Of a stretch of DNA of 35,922 nt, positions 25,419-33,728 are shown in pieces (positions within the stretch are counted from its first letter, which is position 1; the number at the start of each line of letters is the position of its first letter). Both the position numbers and the translations under genes were made by a program. The notes under the pieces were generated by a model that did not search any database, had not been told where the DNA came from, and saw only the letters and a list, made by a program, of their open reading frames with translations. Source of the DNA: Nitrospira sp. (GTDB lineage Bacteria > Nitrospirota > Nitrospiria > Nitrospirales > Nitrospiraceae); contig JANDJJ010000013.1 in NCBI GenBank assembly GCA_024330945.1, positions 1 through 35,922 on the forward strand. The letters run 5' to 3'.

Positions 25419-26795
25419 ATGAAGCAAAGAATTTTCGGTCTCGAAAACGAGTACGGTCTCATCTTTTCCCCCAACGGCCGAATCTATTTGCCGATGGAAA
25501 AGGTCTTGGGCTACATCTTCGAGGGGTTGATTCCGAATAGTTGGCCGTCGAACGCCTTTCTCGTCAACGGCGCAAGATTTTATCAGGACACCGGATGCCA
25601 TCCGGAATACTCCACGCCCGAATGCGACAACGTTCTCGATCTGGTGACCCACGACAAGGCCGGCGAGCGGTTGCTGGAAGCCTGCCTGCCTGCCGCCGAA
25701 GAGCGGCTTCGCGAGGAAGGGTTGTCAGGCGAAATTTACATTTTCAAGAACAACACTGATTCGCTGGGCAACACCTACGGGTGTCACGAGAATTTTCTCA
25801 TGAGGCGGGATGTCGATTTCTGGAAAGTCACGGAGCAATTGATTCCGTTTTTCGTAACGAGGCAGGTGTTCAGCGGAGCGGGAAAGGTCCTCAAGGTGTC
25901 CGGCAAACCCCAGTATTTCATTTCCCAACGGGCGCAGCACATTCACGAAAAGACCTCCTCGTCCACGACGTCGTCCCGCAGCATCATCAACACACGCGAC
26001 GAGCCGCACGCCGACGCGGAACGTTACCGTCGACTGCACATCATCGTGGGAGATTCCAACATGTCGGAATTCGCCACGTATCTCAAGGTGGGAACGGCGG
26101 CGCTGGTCCTGTCGATGATTGAGGAGGGCTATCTGGTGCATGGGGTGGAGCTGGAGGACCCCGTGAAGGCGATTCGCGAAATCGCGAGGGACCCCACACT
26201 CAAGAAAAAAGTCCGGCTTGACGATGCCCGCTATATGACCGCCATTGAGATCCAGCGGGTCTATTTGGAGCGCGCGCGGCAGTATCTGGACCAGGAAGAA
26301 CATGATGCGGCGCTCGACGACGTGTATGCCAAGTGGGAGGCGGTGCTCCGTCAGTTGGAAGAGGATCCCATGCAGTTGGCGCATCAAATCGACTGGGTGA
26401 CCAAGAAGCACCTGATTCAATCGTATGTAGACAAGAAAGAATGCGGATGGGATGATCCCCGCGTCTTGCTGTTGGATTTGCAATTTCACGATGTGAAGCG
26501 CACAAGAGGGTTGTACTACCTGTTGGAATCGCGCGGGTTGGTCGAGCGGATCGTGCAGGAAGACGCCGTGCAACGAGCCATGTCCATACCTCCGCAGACG
26601 ACCAGAGCCAAGGTGCGAGGGGATTTCATTCGGTTCGCAAGGGCGAAAAACCGTTCCTACACGGTCGATTGGACCTATTTGAAATTGAACGGTTATTGGG
26701 AAGAGACGATTCTGTGCATGGATCCGTTCAGCGCCGTGAATCGGCGGGTCGAGGAATTGCTGTCGCAGATGCCGGGAGGGCGGTTTCACCGATGA
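25419..26795 (+). CDS. pafA: Pup/UBact-protein ligase PafA
   Basis: 458 residues from the ATG at 25419 (MKQRIFGLENEYGLIF), which has AGG upstream and matches the family start; an ATG at 25401 is possible. The carboxylate-amine ligase features are GLENEYG (metal Glu residues), RFYQDTGCHPEYSTPE with the catalytic Asp near residue 57, FKNNTDSLGNTYGCHENFL and SIINTRDEPHADAERY. It lacks the Dop loop, identifying it as the ligase. PafA uses ATP to join the C-terminal Glu of the tag to substrate lysines. It follows prcA after about 95 bases and overlaps the M23 gene by four. Confidence 0.95.
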   Translation: MKQRIFGLENEYGLIFSPNGRIYLPMEKVLGYIFEGLIPNSWPSNAFLVNGARFYQDTGCHPEYSTPECDNVLDLVTHDKAGERLLEACLPAAEERLREEGLSGEIYIFKNNTDSLGNTYGCHENFLMRRDVDFWKVTEQLIPFFVTRQVFSGAGKVLKVSGKPQYFISQRAQHIHEKTSSSTTSSRSIINTRDEPHADAERYRRLHIIVGDSNMSEFATYLKVGTAALVLSMIEEGYLVHGVELEDPVKAIREIARDPTLKKKVRLDDARYMTAIEIQRVYLERARQYLDQEEHDAALDDVYAKWEAVLRQLEEDPMQLAHQIDWVTKKHLIQSYVDKKECGWDDPRVLLLDLQFHDVKRTRGLYYLLESRGLVERIVQEDAVQRAMSIPPQTTRAKVRGDFIRFARAKNRSYTVDWTYLKLNGYWEETILCMDPFSAVNRRVEELLSQMPGGRFHR

Positions 26796-27790
26796 GTCGG
26801 CCGGTCAAGACGTCGGTCGGACGGCGGTGCCTGCTGTGGAAGGGGATGCTGGTCGTCGCCCTTCTTGCCCTCGGTGATCCGGTAATGGATCGTCCCGAGT
26901 GGGGAGCCTCCTTCGTGGCTGCGGATGATGGAGGATGGTACAAGGGCAAACAGGGTCAGATTCTCGTTGTGAAGGTTCCGGCTGACGAGACGTCGCTTGA
27001 GGCTCGTGGAACATTCATGGGCAGAACCGTCAGATTTTTTACCGAGACCGGACCGGATGAGCGGAAAGAATTTGTTGGGCTGCTCGGCATCGATATGGAG
27101 GATAAGCCGGGAACCCACGAGCTTGCGATCGAGATTGAGCTGAAGGGCGGCAGTCGGCGGCTCACCCATCATGTAGAAGTGCTGAAAGAGAAATTCCGCG
27201 TCGAGCGACTGACCTTGCCAAAAGACAAGGTCGATCTTGACGAGCGGAGCTTGCAGCGCTGGAAAGCGGAGCAAGAGCAGGTCAAAACGGCGCTGGCGGA
27301 TGATTCACCGGTCAGGTTGTGGCGATCGAGTTTCGCGGAGCCGCTCAGTGGAAGAAGAACCGGCATATTCGGCAGCGTCAGAATCATGAACGGTCAAGCC
27401 CGCAGCCCTCATAACGGTGAGGATATTGGTGCTCCTATCGGCACCCCTGTAGCGGTCACAAACGATGGTGTTGTCCGGCTGACGGTGGATCATATTTTCT
27501 CCGGCAAAGGTGTCTATGTGGATCATGGGCTCGGATTTTATTCCATGTACTTCCACCTGTCGGAGATCCTGGTCAAGGAAGGCGATGCAGTGCGGGCCGG
27601 ACAGGTCATCGGCACGGTGGGTGCGACCGGTCGTGCGACCGGTCCGCATCTCCATTGGGGCGTCAAACTCAACGGCGCGCGTGTCAATCCTTACGCATTA
27701 CTGGAACTGCCGTTCAGAGGCGAGGCACGGTCGCCAATTCCAGTTCCGATATCTGACGTTCCATCTGCGGCTGGCGAGTCTGCTCCATAA
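26792..27790 (+). CDS. M23 family metallopeptidase, exported
   Basis: 332 residues from the ATG overlapping the pafA stop by four bases; an upstream in-frame start at 26669 lies inside pafA and is unlikely. A hydrophobic segment at about 14-28 serves as signal peptide or anchor. An N-terminal beta-rich domain (about 45-150, QGQILVVKVPADE, LLGIDMEDKPGTHEL) resembles those preceding LytM domains in other envelope endopeptidases. The catalytic M23 domain has HNGEDIGAP (HxxxD), YFHLSE and GPHLHWGV (HxH), so all zinc ligands are present, unlike the envC-like protein. It probably cleaves peptidoglycan cross-links. Its coupling to the cytoplasmic pupylation ligase gene is unexpected. Confidence 0.92.
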   Translation: MSRPVKTSVGRRCLLWKGMLVVALLALGDPVMDRPEWGASFVAADDGGWYKGKQGQILVVKVPADETSLEARGTFMGRTVRFFTETGPDERKEFVGLLGIDMEDKPGTHELAIEIELKGGSRRLTHHVEVLKEKFRVERLTLPKDKVDLDERSLQRWKAEQEQVKTALADDSPVRLWRSSFAEPLSGRRTGIFGSVRIMNGQARSPHNGEDIGAPIGTPVAVTNDGVVRLTVDHIFSGKGVYVDHGLGFYSMYFHLSEILVKEGDAVRAGQVIGTVGATGRATGPHLHWGVKLNGARVNPYALLELPFRGEARSPIPVPISDVPSAAGESAP

Positions 27791-28045
27791 AAAGACTGTG
27801 CCCGGTTGACTCGTTTCCGGTTCAGAAGAAGGAGCCGACGAGACGTGTCTCGCACTGTGTGCGTTGTAAGTCGTCGGTTCGTAGTTGCCAGGTCCAAGCA
27901 CAAAGCTGACAAGCCTCAACGGGTGCGGTTCCAAAGCCGGAGATGGATTTTGACTGGTGATTGGCGAACGATGCATCAGTACAGCGGTATGGGAAACATG
28001 TAAACGAGACGTCATCACGAAACGGAGAGAGGCGAGGCGCCGACC

Positions 28046-28285
28046 ATGAGAATTTTGCTGCTCGGTCTCTCGGCATTGGCGATCGGGCTTGCCACGAGAC
28101 GGTTTTATCTCACCGAACACATTGGTTATGACGTCAACGCCTTGTTTCTGCTGTTGGTCGGCATCCAGTTGCTTGTGGCGGCAATGCTCTTCGGTGAGCG
28201 GAATGAGAACCACAATCGCTCTTCTGCGTCCTCTTCGGATCGTGAGCAAAAAGATGATCAAGAAGAGACCAAAAACAAACGGTAA
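28046..28285 (+). CDS. Small two-helix membrane protein of unknown function
   Basis: 79 residues. Two hydrophobic segments are visible (about 2-16 and 31-48) and the last 28 residues are very polar (Ser, Asp, Glu, Lys, Asn), probably a cytoplasmic tail. A GAGAGGCGAGG purine tract precedes the ATG. The 255 bases between the M23 stop and this gene show no other gene. I recognise no family. Being short and isolated, it could be spurious, but membrane-segment structure favours a real gene. Confidence 0.5.
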   Translation: MRILLLGLSALAIGLATRRFYLTEHIGYDVNALFLLLVGIQLLVAAMLFGERNENHNRSSASSSDREQKDDQEETKNKR

Positions 28286-28657
28286 CGCTCTCCCCTCTGC
28301 CACGCACGGCCGTTTCATGCCAGGCCGTTGTTGAAGCACAAAAGCCCTTGCCAAGACCTGAGACGTTGCCTGTCATCAGCGCATCAATGGGAGCCTGAAC
28401 GGTCAACTTCACCGGGAGGGGAAGGGAGGCCAGCAGATTTTCGACAACATCGAGTTTAATCTCTTGGAGGGATACATGCGGTACTGCCGCCCGCCACGAC
28501 GAGTTCGTTCTGCGTCGGGTCTCTCAATCTTCGTGACTGAGACCATCGTTGACGGCTTGCCGGCGGTGACGAGACCAAAGCGTGTTATCTTTTGGTCGGG
28601 ATGCACCGTCCGCAGCAGGATGCTGCCGCTAGTGTGGCGGCATGCTTGCGTGAGGAT
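28286..28657. other. Gene-free stretch before the tRNA
   Basis: 372 bases with no gene I can support. Short frames exist on both strands; one on the reverse strand (28134-28412 and upstream) stays open but overlaps the membrane-protein gene and has no plausible start. No clear terminator or repeat is visible. Confidence 0.4.
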
Positions 28658-28733
28658 TGGTGGAGGGCACGGGAGTCGAACCCGCGACCCCGACGTTGCG
28701 AACGTCGTGCTCTCCCAACTGAGCTAGCCCCCC
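28658..28733 (-). tRNA. tRNA-Ala with anticodon CGC
   Basis: The reverse strand folds into a complete 76-base cloverleaf: acceptor GGGGGGC with GCCCTCC, D-stem GCTC/GAGC, anticodon stem CGACG/CGTCG around loop TTCGCAA, and T-arm GCGGG-TTCGACT-CCCGT. The anticodon CGC occupies plus-strand 28698-28700 and reads GCG (Ala). The 3' CCA is encoded. The 250 bases between it and 28984 hold no gene. Confidence 0.97.
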
Positions 28734-28983
28734 ACGTTTGTCACCGATGCGAACCGAGCGCGTGAAAACCGGCAGGGTTGGCTGCGCCTGATTGCGCAAC
28801 ATGGAACCTGGGTCAGGAGAACGGGGAGGTGCCGCGCTCACGTTCGCGAAGGCATTCTACACAAGACGTCGCTGAGATTCCACTGCAAGAAACTGTGGTT
28901 CGTTGATCCGGTTGAATCCGTCCCCGCCGTCGTCGCCTTTTATGCGACGGCCGGCACCGTCCTCAAAACCTTATCGCACAAGT

Positions 28984-29988
28984 CTAATTCCCCTGGGAAT
29001 CCCGCACCAGTGACAGGGTGCCGGCCGGTCTGATCCGATTACGCCCCTCTTGTTTGGCTTGATAGAGGGCCTGATCGGCCGCTTTGATGAGATCAGTGGG
29101 AGAGGTGTTTCTGGTGGGAGTCAGACAGGCATAGCCGACGCTGATGGTGATCAGTCCTCCGTCGACGTTCTTGATTCCGAGACACTCAACCCGGCGTCGC
29201 AGGTTCTCGGCCACCTGCGCGGCACCTTCAATGGAGGTGCCCGGCAACACGATGGCGAACTCGTCGCCTCCATAGCGGGCGACCAGATCGCCGGGCCGAT
29301 TCACGGCACTGGAGATCGCGGCCGAGACTCGCTTGAGGCACTCGTCTCCGGCCATGTGGCCCTTGGTGTCGTTATAGGTTTTGAATTGGTCGATGTCGAA
29401 CATGATGAGGGAGAGCGGAGTCGCCTCGCGTGCCGCCCGCCGCCATTCCTGGTCCAGAAAGTCGTCGAATTGGCGGCGATTGGTGATGCCTGTCAAGCCG
29501 TCTAAGCAAGAGAGGCGTAGGAGCATTTGGTTGGCTTCCTGCAATTGGCGCATGACTTCGAGCAGTTCCTGCTCGCGCGAGCGTCGCCGTTCGATTTCAT
29601 GGACCAGGCGCAGGACGGATCGCACCCTCGTCAGAAGCTCGATCCTGTTGATCGGCTTGGCGATGTAATCCATCGCGCCGGCGGCGAATGCCTGTTGGAG
29701 GTCGGCCGGGTCGGTTTTGGCGGTGATCATGATGACGGGGGTGTCGCGGTACCGCGTGACGGCTTTGATCCGGCGGCAGGCCTCGATTCCACTGGTGTGA
29801 GGCATGAGGATGTCCATCAAGATGAGGTTCACCTGATCGGGGGAGGTGTTGCCTCCGTCAAGCCCCAGGTATTCGAAGGCGGCGGCGGCGGAGTCGGTTG
29901 TGACGACGTTTTCATAACCGGACGACAAGAGGATGGTTTTGAGCAGTTCGCGGTCGTCCGGCGAGTCGTCAACGATCAGGATACTCAT
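28984..29988 (-). CDS. Response regulator with diguanylate cyclase (REC-GGDEF)
   Basis: 334 residues from the ATG at 29988; the frame extends to a TTG at 30030, but the REC domain starts [11 protein letters not shown]. The receiver has the acidic pair Asp7/Asp8, phospho-acceptor Asp59 (LILMDILMP) and Lys111 (AKP). A helical linker (about 125-165) leads to a GGDEF domain with an intact YGGDEF active site and an RPGD motif five residues upstream, matching the RxxD inhibitory site for c-di-GMP. It should make c-di-GMP from GTP when phosphorylated. No histidine kinase or c-di-GMP effector is nearby. It follows the other response regulator by 42 bases. Confidence 0.95.
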   Translation of the reverse strand: MSILIVDDSPDDRELLKTILLSSGYENVVTTDSAAAAFEYLGLDGGNTSPDQVNLILMDILMPHTSGIEACRRIKAVTRYRDTPVIMITAKTDPADLQQAFAAGAMDYIAKPINRIELLTRVRSVLRLVHEIERRRSREQELLEVMRQLQEANQMLLRLSCLDGLTGITNRRQFDDFLDQEWRRAAREATPLSLIMFDIDQFKTYNDTKGHMAGDECLKRVSAAISSAVNRPGDLVARYGGDEFAIVLPGTSIEGAAQVAENLRRRVECLGIKNVDGGLITISVGYACLTPTRNTSPTDLIKAADQALYQAKQEGRNRIRPAGTLSLVRDSQGN

Positions 29989-30030
29989 GCGACATACGCT
30001 CTCATGCCGAGATGGGTCGAATCCTAGCAA

Positions 30031-30669
30031 TTAGTCCTGGCAAACACCAGGATAAAGCTTTTTGATACAGGGCTGGCAGAGGCCGTGACTAAATTGAACC
30101 TCGGAATGCTCGCTCAGATATTCTTCGATGCGCGTCCACAATCCATCGTCGGTGCGGATGTTTTTGCAGGACGCGCAGATGGGAATGAGGCCGCGGAGCA
30201 CTTTGACTTCCTTGAGCGCCCGCTGCAGCTCCTCGTTGCTGCGCCGTAGCTCGGTCTCCCGTTCTTTTCGGCAATCCATTTCCCGTTTGAGCGTCAAGGC
30301 GGACGTCACGCGCGCCAGCAATTCGACCCGGTTGACCGGCTTGGAGATGTAATCCATGGCTCCCGCCGAGAACGCTTCGCTCAAGTCGTCCGGGTCGTTT
30401 TTGGCCGTGACCATGATGATCGGAATGTCTCGAAGATGGTCCCGCTGTTTGATCAGTCGGCACGCGTCGATGCCGTTGAGATTCGGCATGAGGATGTCCA
30501 TGAGGATTAAGTCGATGGACGAACGGTCTTGTCCGGCGTCGAGGGGCAACAGAGAAAAGGCTGCCTGCGCCGACTCGGCCGTGACAACGTCCGAGTGGCC
30601 GGCATTCGTAAGGATGGATCTCAGGAGAAACTGCTGATCAGTGGAATCATCGACAATGAGAATAGCCAT
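30031..30669 (-). CDS. Response regulator with C-terminal double-CxxC module
   Basis: 212 residues from the ATG at 30669; the frame reaches a TTG at 30693. The REC domain has Asp7/Asp8, phospho-acceptor Asp58 (LILMDILMP) and a switch Lys in SKPVNR. A heptad-rich helix (about 120-155) joins it to a compact C-terminal module, IPICASCKNIRTDDGLW ... FSHGLCQPCIKKLYP, whose Cys165, Cys168, Cys198 and Cys201 could bind zinc. This module is common at the end of receiver and PAS proteins, but its role is unknown. There is no DNA-binding domain, so output is probably by protein contact. Its receiver closely resembles that of the downstream diguanylate cyclase, suggesting duplication and a shared pathway. 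Confidence 0.9.
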   Translation of the reverse strand: MAILIVDDSTDQQFLLRSILTNAGHSDVVTAESAQAAFSLLPLDAGQDRSSIDLILMDILMPNLNGIDACRLIKQRDHLRDIPIIMVTAKNDPDDLSEAFSAGAMDYISKPVNRVELLARVTSALTLKREMDCRKERETELRRSNEELQRALKEVKVLRGLIPICASCKNIRTDDGLWTRIEEYLSEHSEVQFSHGLCQPCIKKLYPGVCQD

Positions 30670-30756
30670 GATCGTCTTTACCGGATGCCGCAAAACTCGT
30701 CCGCCGAGGGCGAACGAGTCCCCACGTTAGGGTTAGGTAAGTAAGTATAGCAGAGG

Positions 30757-31206
30757 TTATGTCGATAGTTTGGTTCGGACCAAATCGCTGACCATTTTCC
30801 CATCGACAGTCCGGCCCGCGAGACGGGTCATGACGGCTTTCATGACGATCCCCATGTCCTTGGGAGACCGGGCTCCCGTCTCTTCGATCGTCGAGGTGAT
30901 CAGACGTTCGATTTCTTCCATAGGCAGAGGTCGTGGGAGGTACGTCTCGATGATGGTGATTTCTTTTTGTTCTTTTTCCGCCAAATCCGTTCGACCGGCC
31001 CGCTCGTATTGGGCGATGGAGTCGCGGCGCTGCTTGATGAGCGTCGTCATGAGCCGACTCATCTCGGCGTCGTCCAGGTCTTTTTTTAGTTCCAGCTCTT
31101 TGTTCAAAATGGCCGCTTTGATGAAACGGATGACATCCATTCGAAGCTGGTCTTTAGACTTCATGGCAAGTTTCAGGTCTTCGGCCAAACGATCGCGCAA
31201 CGACAT
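30757..31206 (-). CDS. yqeY: GatB/YqeY domain protein
   Basis: 149 residues with GAGG five bases before the ATG. Family features are MSLRDRLAEDLKLAMKSKD, RMDVIRFIKAAILNKE, KQRRDSIAQYERAGR, ETYLPRPLPMEEIERLI and KDMGIVMKAVM. The domain is related to the tRNA-binding tail of GatB and is often encoded near rpsU/dnaG. Its cellular role is not settled; a link to tRNA amidation or translation is assumed from homology. It has its own promoter (31247-31275). Confidence 0.93.
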   Translation of the reverse strand: MSLRDRLAEDLKLAMKSKDQLRMDVIRFIKAAILNKELELKKDLDDAEMSRLMTTLIKQRRDSIAQYERAGRTDLAEKEQKEITIIETYLPRPLPMEEIERLITSTIEETGARSPKDMGIVMKAVMTRLAGRTVDGKMVSDLVRTKLST

Positions 31207-31246
31207 GAGAACCTCGTCGGTTGAGGCAAGGTGGGCTTCACGGTGA

Positions 31247-31275
31247 AGAATACTCCTGTGCGTTCAGTGAGTCAA
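31247..31275 (-). promoter_or_regulatory. Sigma70-like promoter of yqeY
   Basis: On the reverse strand TTGACT (31275-31270) is followed after 17 bases by TATTCT (31252-31247). Transcription would begin near 31240, about 35 bases before the yqeY ATG. Confidence 0.5.
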
Positions 31276-31429
31276 CGAGACGCGATAAAGATGAGAAAAG
31301 AGTGATAGCATGGTGTTTCTGGCATCTCGCGCGGTATGATTCCACACGGAAATCTTGGTGGTGAAAAAGTTCGTCGCGGATCATCGGGCGATCGCCGCGC
31401 CGAATCGATAAAAAAGAAGGAGGATGAGC

Positions 31430-31660
31430 ATGAAGGAGACGGGAGTTTTCCGGAAACGGTCTCACGATAGCCTGGCCGTTGGAGTGGTCTGCCTCATCGT
31501 TCTCTTGCCGGGGCTCGTCGGTTGCGTGGGCGAAGAGCCCAAGCCGTCGCCGCCGACCATCACACCGGACCAGGTTCGCGGTCATGCGGACAAGGCCTTT
31601 GAAAACTTGAAACAAGAAGAGCGGAATCGAACCGGCACCCAGGCCGAACCACCCCGCTGA
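31430..31660 (+). CDS. Small lipoprotein of unknown function
   Basis: 76 residues. The ATG at 31430 is preferred over the one at 31424 because AAGGAGG ends six bases before it and touches the first. The N-terminus is basic, then hydrophobic (VGVVCLIVLLPGLVG) and ends in a lipobox LVGC with Cys32. The residue after the Cys is Val, not Asp, which would favour outer-membrane sorting by the E. coli rule. The mature peptide is Pro- and charge-rich with no recognised domain. Confidence 0.7.
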   Translation: MKETGVFRKRSHDSLAVGVVCLIVLLPGLVGCVGEEPKPSPPTITPDQVRGHADKAFENLKQEERNRTGTQAEPPR

Positions 31661-31809
31661 CCGGCGCTCGCGGAAGATCGGAGAGTGTCGGGGAGCATGT
31701 CGGAATGATTTCCGGTTGAGCCCTCGTCTTCTTTTGGTTCTATCCTCCCGCCTGCCGTTTAACGGCGGACGACGCACGTTACTTCCTCATCGGTTGATGA
31801 CGGCCGTTA

Positions 31810-31838
31810 TTGACCCTGCGGGATTCCCTGGCTAGCAT
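31810..31838 (+). promoter_or_regulatory. Promoter giving a predicted leaderless mRNA for the 31845 gene
   Basis: TTGACC (31810-31815) and TAGCAT (31833-31838) are 17 bases apart. The start of transcription is expected at 31845, the A of the start codon. About 45 bases upstream of the -35 lies an inverted repeat GCCGTT-T-AACGGC (31754-31766), a possible operator. Confidence 0.45.
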
Positions 31839-31844
31839 AAATCC

Positions 31845-32501
31845 ATGAGAGCCGCCGGCTTATACTCCTTCGCCACCGTCCTCGTTTCCGCCTGGCTATC
31901 GACCAGCCCGGCGGTGTGGTCCGTGTCACGGGCCGACGCTAGGGACTTACTGGCTCCGAAAGAGCAGGAAACGACAGAGATCGGCTCCACACCGGGTCCG
32001 TCGTTTGATGAGCAGCGACAGGGAATCCCCCAATCTTTGTTTACCTGGATCACGATGGCGAAAGGATATGAAGTCGAATGGGACACGTTCGGGCGACAGG
32101 GCTGGTACACTCAGGACCCTCGGCTCAAACCGGTCGAACCGGGATCGGTGTTTTCACCGGACACGCCGGTTGTCTATATCGTCTTTGAGGTGGCGCCTTT
32201 GGAAGATCCGGCGCAGTTCGGCGTGCAGTGGTTTTTTGAGGAACCGGAGGGACAGTTGAGTCCCAGCCTGAGGGGGAGAGATGTTCTTGAGGTTCCCGGT
32301 CATGAGCGATACGGTTTTCTTGAATTGAAGCGACCGGGAGACGCTTGGAAGATCGGCAATTATCTGGCCAAAATTTTCATCGCCCCATTGGGGCAACAAC
32401 CGTTCCATGCTGTGAATCAAGTCGGGACCATGCGTTTTGCGATCGCTGAAGCGGAGCCGTCCAAGCCATTCGGTAATACTCGCCAAAACGGAGAACGGTG
32501 A
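31845..32501 (+). CDS. Exported protein of unknown function
   Basis: 218 residues. The N-terminus (MRAAGLYSFATVLVSAWLST...) looks like a signal peptide with cleavage around residue 25-33. The mature part has an alternating hydrophobic pattern (VVYIVFEVAPL, FGVQWFFEEPEG, YLAKIFIAPLG, TMRFAIAEAE) suggesting a beta-sandwich. I recognise no family. No ribosome site precedes the ATG; a promoter sits so close that the mRNA may be leaderless. The next gene starts about 50 bases after the stop and may be cotranscribed. Confidence 0.65.
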   Translation: MRAAGLYSFATVLVSAWLSTSPAVWSVSRADARDLLAPKEQETTEIGSTPGPSFDEQRQGIPQSLFTWITMAKGYEVEWDTFGRQGWYTQDPRLKPVEPGSVFSPDTPVVYIVFEVAPLEDPAQFGVQWFFEEPEGQLSPSLRGRDVLEVPGHERYGFLELKRPGDAWKIGNYLAKIFIAPLGQQPFHAVNQVGTMRFAIAEAEPSKPFGNTRQNGER

Positions 32502-32550
32502 CGACGGGAATGGGGTATGCGCGAGTAACCGGCGGATGCAAGAGGACGTC

Positions 32551-32844
32551 ATGACGAGGGAGAATCGTATCAAAATCACGGACCCTGAGAAGCTGGCCTT
32601 GCTCTACGAACGATTTCGGGATGTCTGCTTGATCGAAAAGGAGGTATGGAAAGAAATTTTCATGCCACGGGATATCATGGCCGGGCCCATCAGGACTAAT
32701 TTGCAAGATCGTTATGAAGTTGAGATTGACGATCCACTGGTGGAGGCGGCTTTGGAAGCAAACATCCCAAGGGGGAGAGAGGCATTGGGCGCGGCCATTC
32801 ATGAGTACCGCGCCCACCTTTCGTTTTGGAAACGAGCGACTTAG
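32551..32844 (+). CDS. Small cytoplasmic protein of unknown function
   Basis: 97 residues from the ATG at 32551, chosen because AGAGGA precedes it; the frame extends to 32437 but the added sequence overlaps the upstream gene. It has no signal peptide or membrane segment and looks mostly helical and acidic/basic mixed (ITDPEKLALLYERFRDVCL, DDPLVEAALEANIP). I recognise no family. It converges on htpX with a four-base overlap of the 3' ends. Confidence 0.6.
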   Translation: MTRENRIKITDPEKLALLYERFRDVCLIEKEVWKEIFMPRDIMAGPIRTNLQDRYEVEIDDPLVEAALEANIPRGREALGAAIHEYRAHLSFWKRAT

Positions 32845-33728
32845 AGTCGCTCCAGCGCCGCGATACGGGCTTCGATCGGCGGATGGGTTGAGAACAGACT
32901 CATGAAGCCGCCTGTTTTCCCCGAGATTTTCATGGTAGCCAGCGCGTCTTGCGACGAGTATTGGAATTGAGCGCGGGTGACCCACCGGTCGATGGCGCGG
33001 AGCGCGTTGATCATCGACTCTTTCCCATACACCTTGGCCGCAAAGGCGTCGGCTCCGAACTCGCGGCGGCGAGAGAACCAGCTGATCAGGATCGACGCCA
33101 GGATGCTGACGACGATCTGAAGAACCAGCGACAGGGCGAATCCCAGAGCCGCCTGGTCGCGTTCCGCGAAGACACGCCGCACCCACATGGCGATATAGTA
33201 CACGAACGTGTTCATCAACCCGGCGAGAACGGTGGTGGCGAACATGTCGCCGTTATAGACGTGACCCATTTCATGGGCGAGAACCGCTTTGACTTCCTCC
33301 TCCCGCAGATTTTCAAGCAGCCCGGTCGACACGGCGACCATCGAGTTGTTTTTGCTGGGTCCGGTGGCGAAGGCGTTGGGGTCCGGCGAATGGTAGATCC
33401 ACACTTCCGGCATCGTGATGTGCAACCGTTGCGCAATCTCTTGGACCGAGCCGTAGATCACCTGTTCCGCGTGTGAGCGAGGCTGGGTGATTTGTCGGCA
33501 ATCGAGCATCGCGCGGGCCATCTGTTTGGAGAAAGCCAAGCTGATGAACGCGCCGCCGAATCCAAAGGCCGCGGCCCAGACCAAGGTCGAAAGATCGACC
33601 GAGCCGCGCAGGTCGATCCCGAACATGGGCAAAATGACGTTCAGTAAAATCGGGACGGTGATCGAAAGCGTCACCATGATCAGAATGTTGGCCATCAAGA
33701 GCAGAAATACGCCCTTCATCCACTTCAT
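32841..33728 (-). CDS. htpX: Membrane zinc protease HtpX
   Basis: 295 residues from the ATG at 33728; a second ATG at 33734 touches the AAGGAGG ribosome site and is less likely. Two N-terminal membrane segments (about 5-35 and 50-67) are followed by the M48 zinc motif HEMGH near 151-155. Two further hydrophobic segments precede SRRREFGADAFAA, which holds the third ligand Glu. HtpX is an inner-membrane endoprotease that removes misfolded membrane proteins with FtsH. The active site faces the cytoplasm. A TATAAT box lies on the reverse strand at 33796-33791. Confidence 0.95.
   Translation of the reverse strand: MKWMKGVFLLLMANILIMVTLSITVPILLNVILPMFGIDLRGSVDLSTLVWAAAFGFGGAFISLAFSKQMARAMLDCRQITQPRSHAEQVIYGSVQEIAQRLHITMPEVWIYHSPDPNAFATGPSKNNSMVAVSTGLLENLREEEVKAVLAHEMGHVYNGDMFATTVLAGLMNTFVYYIAMWVRRVFAERDQAALGFALSLVLQIVVSILASILISWFSRRREFGADAFAAKVYGKESMINALRAIDRWVTRAQFQYSSQDALATMKISGKTGGFMSLFSTHPPIEARIAALERL

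Noticed and set aside
28134-28520. Long open frame on the reverse strand between the small membrane protein and the tRNA
   Set aside because: Its only ATG (28412) would leave a product mostly antisense to the 28046 gene, the composition is not protein-like in the second half, and no ribosome site is seen.
28464-28727. Plus-strand frame of 87 codons
   Set aside because: It runs through the tRNA-Ala gene in antisense and has no recognisable protein pattern.
28926-28952. Hairpin downstream of the diguanylate cyclase as a terminator
   Set aside because: The stem is only about 7 base pairs with a 13-base loop and no T-run follows on the reverse strand.
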